The notes beneath the pieces were generated by a model. That model was given only the letters and a program-made list of their open reading frames with translations, was not told the DNA's origin and ran no database searches. 64,000 nt of DNA. Source: Bidens hawaiensis (Eukaryota; Streptophyta; Magnoliopsida; Asterales; Asteraceae). Location: the NCBI GenBank assembly GCA_021521415.1, contig JAIQDT010001952.1, positions 124,001 through 188,000 on the forward strand, read 5' to 3'. Below, piece by piece: positions 55,676 through 64,000 of this stretch; position 1 is the stretch's first letter, and each line of letters opens with the position of its first letter. Made by a program: the position numbers and the translations under genes.

Positions 55676-57919
55676 ATGGCATCAACAAATTCTCCAATTG
55701 ATTCGTCAAGTCCTCTTTACCTTCATGCCTCTGATCATCCAGGTATGCTACTTGTATCCAAATCTTTTGATGGATCTGGATTTGGTGCTTGGAAGAGAGC
55801 AATGTCTATTGCTCTTTCAGCAAAGAACAAGCTTGGTTTCGTTAATGGAGATATTCTGAAGCCCACTGTTCTGACTCAACAACAATTATGGCAACGATGC
55901 AATGATATGGTAATTTTTTGGATATTGAATACTTTATCAAAAGATATTAGTGAAAGTGTGCTTTATACTCAAACTGCTCATCAATTGTGGACTGAACTTG
56001 ATGATCGATATGGTCAAGCTAATGGTGCAAAGTTGTATCAATTGCAGAAAAATTTATGTGATATTTCACAGGGAAATGATGACATTGCATCATATTTCAC
56101 CAAAGTTAAAGGAATTTGGGATGAACTGAATGCATTATCTGGAATTCCTCCATGTACTTGTGGTAGTTCACAACTTATGGCTAAAAGAGAAGAACAACAA
56201 CGACTTATGCAGTTTCTCATGGGTTTAAACTCTGCATACGATGTCGTTAGAGGGAATATTTTAATGATCACCCCTCCTCCTTCGATCAATCAAGCCTATG
56301 CACTTCTAACCCAAGATGAGAAACAAAAAGAGATTCATGCTAGAGGTCAATTTAACATGGAGGCAGCATCAATGAATGCTTTCAACAATAGCCATGGGAA
56401 TCAAAATAATAAGTTTGTTGAAAAAAAATCTGTTTGTACTCATTGCAAAAGAAATGGTCATACTGTAGACAAATGTTACAGGTTGGTAGGTTTTCCAAAG
56501 GATTTTAAATTCACCAAGACAAAGAGATTTGCAGCAAATGTGTCTTCTGATGCACATATGGAATCTGGTCTAACACAAGATCAATACAATGGTCTTCTTC
56601 AGCTGCTGACCAAAAGACATGAGCATCACAATTCTGATTCCACAAATGCTCCAGATGCTTCTGTCAGTTTTGCAACATTTGCAGGTATAATGGCCTGCAA
56701 TTCTTGTTCTAAAACTAATAATATCAAAAACACAACATGGAGTATAGACACCGGTGCTACTGATCACATGTGTTTTGATGAAAGCTTACTTACAAATGTT
56801 CAAAATCTTGCTAAACCTTTTCATATTGCTCTTCCAAATGGACAACTCATCCGCTCAACTAAAATTGGGACAGTTCATTTAACTTTTGAATTTTCTATTT
56901 CTAGTGTTCTTTTTGTTCCTCATTTCAAGCAAAATCTCTTATCTGTCCCTAAACTCTGCAACGATACAAATGGTTGTGTTTATTTTTCTAACAAATCATG
57001 TGTCTTGCAAGCCCCTTCACTGAAGAAGCTAGTGGTTCTTGGTAATCTGATACAAGGACTCTATCTTCTTCAACAATCTACTCCTCCACAAAACAATTAT
57101 ATTTCAAATAATGTTGAATCTCATGTTTCTTCTGTATCAAAATCATATTGTAATGTTGCTATTAACAGTTTTACTTGGCATAGTCGCCTTGGACATTTAC
57201 CTTTGTACAAATTGAAAACTTTAGATGTGTTTTCTGATACACATATTCATGACATTGAAACTTGTACAGTTTGTCCTCAAGCAAGGAAACATAGACTGCC
57301 TTTCCCCAAAAGTCATAGAGAAACTAATCATCCTTTTGATCTTATTCACATTGATGTTTGGGGACCTTATAAAATTTCCACTTATAATGGTTATAACTAT
57401 TTTCTTACTATTGTGGATGATTTTAGTAGGGTAACATGGACTCATTTGTTATCTACCAAAAGCAATGCTTTTTCAGTTTTGCAAGGTTTTGTTGAAATGG
57501 TTAAGACTCAATTTAACACAACTATCAAATGTATTCGTTCTGATAATGTCTTTGAACTTGGTTCTGGAATTCAGCAAACTGAGTATCTCTTAAAACAAGG
57601 CATTATACATCAAACTAGTTGTGTGGGTACACCACAACAAAACGGTATTGTTGAGCGAAAACACAAACATTTATTAGAGACCTCAAGAGCTCTTTTATTT
57701 CAATCCAAACTTCCTTTAAAGTTTTGGGGTGAATGTGTACTTACTGCAACATATCTCATCAATTTGTTTCCTACTAATCTTCTTAGTCTTAAAACACCTT
57801 TTGAAATTCTGTTTGGAATATGTCCTGCATATTCACATCTCAAGAGTTTCGGTTGTTTATGCTTTGCATCTACACTCAAACAAGGCAGGGATAAATTCCA
57901 ACCTCGTGTTTCTCCTTGA
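55676..57919 (+). pseudogene. copia gag-protease-integrase (premature stop)
   Basis: 747 residues from ATG at 55676. Gag domain of the Retrotran_gag_3/UBN2 type: PLYLHASDHPG, WKRAMSIALSAKNKLGF, YFTKVKGIWDELN. Zinc knuckle CTHCKRNGHTVDKC at about 253-266. Protease WSIDTGATDHM at about 355-365 with the DTGA catalytic triplet. Pre-integrase WHSRLGHLPL with C..C following. Integrase core with Asp in HIDVWGP, Asp in RSDN (about 623) and Glu in GIVERKH (about 660), 36 residues apart. The frame ends at TGA (57917-57919) just before [14 protein letters not shown], which continues in the same frame, so the stop is a point mutation inside the integrase C-terminal region. Confidence 0.95.
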
Positions 57920-59875
57920 ATTTTTATCGGGTATCCGTATGGTAAAAAAGCTTATAAACTATACAATTTAGATACCGAAACTGTTTTCACCTCCAGAGAT
58001 GTCATATTTTTTGAGCATATTTTTCCATCCACAACTCAAAATGATCCTAAATCCATTTTTCCAGATCTAGATCCTGACTTTCATAATCTCATTGCTTCTT
58101 TAGATTCTACTCATCCTTCTCATTCTCATTCTCCTGGTTTGCCAAGTTCTTCAAATCCTCCCCTTGTTCGTCGTTCTTCTAGAACACATAATTCCCCAGC
58201 TTATCTCAATGATTACGTTTGTAATGCAGCCTTCTCTTCTTGTTCTTGTCCTCATACTATCACCGCTTTCTCTTCTGTTAAAAGTATTGCGACCAGCGAA
58301 CTTTCTCAGCCTGGCCAAGCATTATTGCACTCTTTGGATTATATTCAAGAACCTTCTTCATATAAGGAGGCCGTTTTACATCCAGCTTGGCAGGAGGCTA
58401 TGCACAAAGAATTCGAGGCCTTAGAACAAAATCATACATGGATTGTTGTCGATCTCCCAAAGGGAAAGAAGCCTATCAAATGCAAGTGGGTTTATAAAGT
58501 TAAACATAATGCAGATGGTTCATTAGAAAGATGTAAAGCTTGTTTAGTTGTTCGAGGTGATACCCAAAAGGAGGGTATTGATTACAATGAAACCTTCTCT
58601 CCCGTGTGGTTAAGATGACTACTATTCGGAGTTTAATTGCAATAGCAGCAAAAATTAAAATGGGACTTATTTCAATTGGACGTGAATAATGCTTTCCTTC
58701 ACGGGGATCTTGATGAAGAAATATATATGCTCCTCCTCCCGGTATGGATTTGGATACACCGGATAAAGTTTTAAAACTCCAAAAGTCCCTTTATGGTTTG
58801 AAGCAGGCTTCACGCCAATGGCATAGTAAACTATCTAATGCCTTAAAATCAAAAGGGTATGTTCAGTCTTTAAATGATTATTCTTTGTTTTCAAAGACCA
58901 TGGGAAAATCTATTGTTCATGTTGCAGTATACGTTGATGACATCTTATTGACTGGAAATAATACAGATGAAATGCTTTCATTAAAGGCATTTTTTAGATT
59001 CTACTTTCAAGATTAAGGATTTAGGTTTTCTTAATTACTTCCTAGGAATTGAAGTTTTGAAAGAATCAAATGGGATCATTATGACTCAACGCAAATTTGC
59101 AAAAGATTTAATTGCTGAATTTGGTGTCAGAAGTTCTGTTTCTTCACCTCTTCCTGCTCATTTACAATTAGCAACTGATGTCGGGCCTGCTCATTCTGAT
59201 CCTTTACAATATCGTCGTCTCATAGGTAAACTAAACTACTTAACACATACTAGGCCAGACTTGGCTTTTGCGGTTCAATTCTTAAGTCAATTCATGCAAG
59301 ATCCTCGTACTCCTCATTGGGAAGCTGCTCTACACACTCTCAGTTATGTTCAAGGAACCTTTTCTCAGGGTCTATTTTTTAATAATAGTCAAGACTTAAA
59401 GTTGGAAGCTTTTTGTGATTCTGATTGGCCATCTTGTCCTAATACCAGACGATTTGTCAGCGGGTATTTTGTCCTTCTCGGCGGTAGTCCTATCTCTTGG
59501 AAGTCCAAGAAACAGCCCACTGTTTCTTTAAGTTCCGCTGAAGCCGAGTATAGGTCTGTGAGACGTGTGACTGCTGAACTAGCATGGCTTTCTCGTCTTC
59601 TTCATGAGCTGTCCATTCCACCTGTTATTCCTATTCCTTTAAAGTGTGATAGTCAAGCTGCAATTTACATTGCAAAGAACCCGGTTTATCATGAACGCAC
59701 CAAACATATTGAAGTCGATTGTCATTTCGTTCGAGAAAAGTTACAAGAGGGCTTAATTGATTTAACTCATGTTCGTACTAAAGATCAACTCGTTGATGTC
59801 TTTACAAAGAGTCTACCCATCTCTTTACATTCTTTATTGATTTCCATGTTGGGGCTTTCATTGCCTCCAACTTGA
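57920..59875 (+). pseudogene. copia integrase tail, reverse transcriptase and RNase H (frameshifted)
   Basis: The same frame continues to a stop at 58618, covering [18 protein letters not shown] and the RT start ([35 protein letters not shown]). Shifts follow near 58606 (an apparent TG duplication), 58650, 58733 and 58990 (an extra T). The RT core is readable in 58744-59016 (SLYGLKQASRQW, then the catalytic YVDD in VAVYVDDILL). RNase H is open at 59057-59875 (CDSDWPSCPNTRR, SLSSAEAEYRS, HIEVDCHFVREK, DVFTKSLP). All domains are present in standard copia order. Confidence 0.9.
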
Positions 59876-59882
59876 GGGGGGC

Positions 59883-60049
59883 TGTTGTAATATTCAGCTT
59901 TGTTATGCCACGTTAGCCAAGCCACATTAGCAAGTTTTGTTAAGCTTATATGTTAATATCTATATAATAATAACAGTTAGTTAGTTTAGGTGGTTAATCA
60001 TTCTGAAAGATCTTGTTCTTAATTTCTCTCTCAACTGATCAAATCAACA
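59883..60049 (+). repeat. copia 3' LTR
   Basis: TGTTGTAATATTC...AAATCAACA, 167 bp, with TGTTG/CAACA termini intact. Confidence 0.95.
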
Positions 60050-60054
60050 ACATC

Positions 60055-62500
60055 CAAATTTAAATAAACGAACGGGTGCTTAACAATACTAAAAGTCAAG
60101 AAGCATATATTATAAATTAGAATTTCAGTATGAAACATGACATTAACTAAAGCCATACAATACTCTACACCCGAGAATGCTCGTGATGGTTTAGCCGGTC
60201 ATGGTTGTGATTTGCATCTTCAATTTTATAATTTTCTAGGTTATGATCTTCAATCGGATAATGGAAATAGCTTCTCTTATGTGTCTCTAGCCACGAGAAC
60301 TACCTAGAACTTCTTATCTTTTTCAAATGGGTGCACAACCCTATTTTTATTTCATTAAAAATGAGTAGACCCATAAATTTTGTGTGGTAAAACCAAGTTT
60401 GGCGTAGGAGATCCCAAATCTGGGGTCGTCGATTCAAAATCAATATTTTTTCTATGATTGTTTTCACTCCGATTAGGCCCAAAAAAATTTTTATTCATTA
60501 CCCATTTTGTAAAGTTTAGGTTATTGAGCCAAAACCAAAATTCATTGGGTAAAGAATGCTATGAGAGCTTCACGAATCATCGGTTAGCCGTTAGTTATTA
60601 CTGTACGTGATTTTATTACTATATTTTTGGTATATTAATTTTTATAACGTTAATGCAGCTTTAGAAAATTAGCTTATATATTATGTTACTCGTTAAGGCC
60701 TATGGGCCTTGATGTAGATGTCGTACTCTAATAAAATTCAAGTATTTTAATAGCTTAAATACATATAACTAGTATGGGTAAGTAAGGTCATCTCCTCGGG
60801 GAATCAAAGGAAAGTGTAAGTAAAACTCATAACTTATTAATTATTATATTAAGCGGACAAAAGATGTCAAGCGATTTTAAAAGATTATTTACAGCAATAC
60901 AATTACTTGTAAAGTTGTAAAACATGATGAGACAAAAGTGATTCACTTCAATTCAGGTAATGCGATAACAAACTAATCACATATTCTGTTAAGTTGATTA
61001 GAGAGTAATTACTAGACTTAGTAGTTTGGTTGTGATGACAAACGAAACCCTATCTGAATTATTGACACAACTGAAAGTGATCTACCCAATCACCAGTTTT
61101 ATATTATGAAAACCAATTGATATGCAGTGACTAACGGTTTTTGGTTCAATGACAAAAGAACCTAGTCCTAAATGTTGATAAACACAACCGAATAGTTGAT
61201 GCAAGGTTTGATAATAAAAAAACACAAACTGTTTAAACAATCAATTAATAACTCAAAAAAAATCAAATAACAAAACTCAATCAAGTTCTTAATATTAAAG
61301 CACATAATATCTGGTCAAAGTGAGTTTACACAAACCCTAGATTAAAGTGAACACAACGGTTTTAGCCTGACATCGACATCACGAAGAATTCACTTATCTG
61401 ATTAAAGGATAGAAGCATGTAATTATTAGGTGCACCGAAGGCTTCAAGATGATGCAAAATCATCCTAGGGTTCTTCTCTTGTTGCTGGAATGAAGGATAA
61501 ATTGAATGGGGGCTGAAAACTAATAATATATCGATTATAGTTCTTTTTCTCGTTTTATATGTACTTCTTGTAGCGCGAAGGGTTTTTGACCCTCAGTTCG
61601 CACTACAAGAACTAATATAACTACATATATAGATTTTTCTCGTCGAGAAACCCAAAATTCATATATTATGGATCCCGTAGCTCATTTTCTAGGCCGAGAT
61701 ATGCCCGTTTTACTTCCAAGCATCCACGAATCACTTCTGAACTCCATCAAACTTCAAAGCAAGCATGCAAAAGGCTCCATTTAGTATCTTTAACGCTCAC
61801 ACACGTGAAATACAAAAGCAAACTTGAAGTACCACAGTTCACATTAAAAACTTAATAAAACTAAATAGTTAACACAATATAATGCACGATTTAGGCCTAA
61901 CCATCAGGCCTTTTTATTTCAACTCGGCCGAGGTATGTAAATTCTCAGAGACGACCGTACACACAATCAAGGTTCAACTTGTACAAGCTTCATGGTGGAT
62001 GCACGGTTCTAAGGAGCAACGACGATACATTACAAAATTCTCTGAATTATACACGCACGTATGATCGATCATATAAATTCATTTCACACAAAATGAAATT
62101 TGTTTGGTATATTTTTCTTTCATATCTGTTTGTTCATACAATTTGCATAATCATTAAAAATTCTCCACTTATTTGACATAGTCGCCATTTTTTATACGAC
62201 AAAGTTATTATTTATACTCCTAATATACTTTCAAAACAACTATATATATACACATCATTTGTATGGGTTAGAACCTAGAACCTCACACTAAAAGCCAAAA
62301 GCCTCTACATATAATATTTGCAATTTTGTAGGTTGCATTAGAATGAATTAAATAATAAAAGGTGTTACATTAAATATGGTTTACTAAGATAACTTAAACA
62401 AGCTTTGGATCGGTGCAAGACTGCAATCCATTTGTGGACATCTTTAGAATGACATTTAACATAATATTTATTGCAGAAAGCCAAAAGTACAAAAGGCTGT
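60055..62500. other. intergenic, probable decayed LTR material, no gene
   Basis: No ORF is supported. GTAAGTAAGGTCATCTCCTC and GGGGAATC (60779-60806) recall a leader motif of Athila/Ogre-like elements, and a strong hairpin lies at 61565-61611. The stretch may be an old LTR, but no boundaries are visible. Confidence 0.35.
61565..61611. other. hairpin, 47 bp
   Basis: TTCTTGTAG (61565-61573) pairs with CTACAAGAA (61603-61611), GCGAA (61575-61579) with TTCGC (61597-61601), and GGG with CCC around a 7-base loop. The flaws are one mismatch and a 4-base bulge. Confidence 0.8.
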
Positions 62501-62539
62501 TTAATTATCAACCAATCATATGTTTTTTTCCCTATATGA

Positions 62540-62772
62540 TGCAGAAGGATACTATAAGAATCAAGAGCTTTAAATTGTATTGAAATTTTTCTTATATTAC
62601 TTTGAACAATTGTGCATAAACATATAGATACAAATTGTGCTTAAACAAGGAAATAATTTGCTAAAAGAAAGTTCGAGATTTGCTGGTCTTATTCCATCAT
62701 GATTGTGTTTGACCGTCTATTTAAAGGCAGATCCCGTTAATTTCTCAATATTTTTGTTTCCTTCTCTAACAC
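62540..62772 (-). repeat. probable 3' LTR of the second copia relic
   Basis: On the minus strand a purine-rich GAGAGGGAGTG (62782-62772) is followed by TGTTAGAGAAGGAAAC, a plausible LTR start. The end near CCTTCTGCA (about 62540) is a guess. Confidence 0.35.
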
Positions 62773-62782
62773 TCCCTCTCAC

Positions 62783-64000
62783 GTCAATTAGTGGTATTTT
62801 CGATACTCAACTTGACTAAACAATCACTGAAGATTCTTTCATTGACCGCTTTGGTTAATATATCTACGAGTTGGTCTTCAGATTGGACAAATGAAAGCTC
62901 AATTATATTTTTTTATATCTTTTCTTTGATGAAGTTTCTATCAACCTCCACATGTTTAGTACGATCATGTTGGGCCAGATTTATAGAGATTTGGATTCAT
63001 GCTTAATTATCACACATAATTCTTCTAGTCATGGTTGGAGGGAAACCGATCTTAGTTAAGAGATTCCGTATCCATAACACTTCTTCTAGTCCTCGGGCTA
63101 TCCCTTAGAATTCAGCTTCGGCATTTTAAAGAGCTACTACCTTTTGTTTTTTGCTTCTCCATTTGACAAGATTTCGACCAACTACATTAAATTAACCAGA
63201 AGTTGATCTTCGATCCTCTACATCCCTTGCCCAATCTGCATCTGTATAAACTTGTATCTCTAAATAATTGTTTGGTTTGAAGAGAACCCAATGGCCTGTT
63301 GTTCCCTTAAGGTACCTGATTATCCTCCATACTGCTTCTATGTGTGCTACTTGTGGCTAATGCAAGAATTGTCTTATAATTCCCACTGCATAGGCAATAT
63401 TTGGGCGAGTATGTGACAGATATATTAATTTTCCCATTAATCGTTGATATATTTCTTTGTCAGCTAGTGATGGTCCTTGTGCATATGATTCACCATCATT
63501 GGAGTCACTACAGGTTTGCACTTGATCGTTCATGTCTTTGCAAGAAAATCCAGAATATATTTTTTTGACATATGAATATTCCTTGTTTAGACCTAAGCAC
63601 CTCAATTACAAGAAAGTACTTAAGTTTCCCCAAGTCCTTCATCTCAAATTATGCAAACAAATTCTCCTTTAACTTCATCTTTTCTTCCTTATCATCGTTG
63701 GCAATGATCATGTCATCAACACAAATAATTAGACATGTCACAAGTTCTCCTGTTCGTTTGAGAAAAAGAGTACGTATTGAATTGCTTTGGTGGTACCCAT
63801 ATGCCTTCGTTGCTAAAACCAAGTTTGAGGGGATTGTTTTAGCCCATAAAGAGATTTCTTTAACTGACACACTTCTTTGGCTTTAAAGTTTCCTTTGAAC
63901 CCGGATGGAGCCTCCATATTTATTTCTTCTTTTAATTCACCATTGAGGGAAAGCGTTTTTCACGTTAAATTGATGAAGCGGTCATCCTTTATATGTGGCT
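62783..64000 (-). pseudogene. second copia relic: reverse transcriptase and RNase H
   Basis: It runs off the right edge. On the minus strand, from the edge: a broken RT segment with VKNAF and KKSLYGLKQSP, then ITCLII-like sequence with VDD at the catalytic site (CLIICVDDMIIANDD, a Cys replacing the Tyr of YVDD), then [19 protein letters not shown], then RNase H pieces including a DRTKHVEVDR stretch and DQLVDILTKAVNE near 62830-62960. Several stops and shifts. It is a different copia lineage from the element at 55284. Confidence 0.8.

Larger units (their letters stand above)
55284..60049 (+). mobile_element. Ty1/copia retrotransposon with 167-bp LTRs
   Basis: Complete insertion with target duplication ACATC (55279-55283 and 60050-60054). 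The 5' LTR is 55284-55450 and the 3' LTR is 59883-60049. A tRNA-iMet primer site lies at 55451-55463 and a polypurine tract (TTGAGGGGGGC) at 59872-59882. The LTRs differ at 6 of 167 sites (3.6%), including the first base of the 5' LTR (C for T). The gag-pol frame is broken, so the copy is inactive. Confidence 0.95.

Noticed and set aside
63572..63886. 104-codon plus frame
   Set aside because: Antisense shadow of the copia reverse transcriptase remnant.

Overview
The window is nuclear DNA of a flowering plant. It is AT-rich, full of degenerate LTR retrotransposons, MITEs, (TA)n microsatellites and solo LTRs, and has only one host gene that I can defend. The retrotransposon accessory protein seen twice here (HAL..NP...DFW, FGD, YPRFLQM motifs) is of a kind I associate with daisy-family (Asteraceae) genomes, so an Asteraceae species is my best guess. 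That placement is inference.

Layout. 1-4224: 3' end of an Athila-like Ty3 element (protease tail, long non-coding tail, 1.8-kb LTR). 4225-11040: gene-poor interval with the one host gene (6181-6579, minus; small MGNSC protein with an upstream ORF across its start), then five short TIR elements of four kinds. 11041-16030: element A, a complete minus-strand LTR element (target duplication CAATA), which carries a gag fragment and a large accessory ORF but no polymerase. 16542-16828: a SINE. 17.5-18.5 kb: a CpG-rich remnant and a GATAT microsatellite. 18674-25878: element B, two plus-strand copies of a relative of A, again with only the accessory ORF. 26787-29227: a 2.4-kb (TA)n-flanked element with a Helitron inside. 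29421-32590: a minus-strand non-autonomous Athila-like element. 32.6-34.4 kb and 52.2-54.5 kb: diverged copies of one further LTR-like repeat.

34627-51638 is one large Ty3-type element (F), broken open by later insertions. Its 5' LTR holds solo LTR D. Its internal region holds solo LTR A1, itself split by solo LTR B1, and then solo LTR C. Its truncated 3' LTR has three different MITEs in one (TA)n tract. Comparing the two F LTRs gives empty and filled versions of two insertion sites, so the order of events can be read directly. 55284-60049 is a Ty1/copia element with 167-bp LTRs and target duplication ACATC, broken by one stop and several frameshifts. 62772-64000 is a second copia relic on the minus strand.

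What stands out. (1) Three LTR families each carry their own short motif repeated many times in leader or LTR: CCGAGAAC in A, GGCGAAGTT in B, TTCGTTA/TAACGAA in the solo LTRs. A and B encode the same type of accessory protein but have different motifs, which recalls protein-motif pairs such as VANC in Arabidopsis VANDAL elements. (2) A and B LTRs share a stem-loop with a constant loop (ATTCCGC) and unrelated but fully paired stems. (3) The solo LTRs share a splice-donor-like site, a triple GC-rich hairpin block, and a tandem array whose monomer differs in every copy. These are sequence observations. The functional reading is inference.
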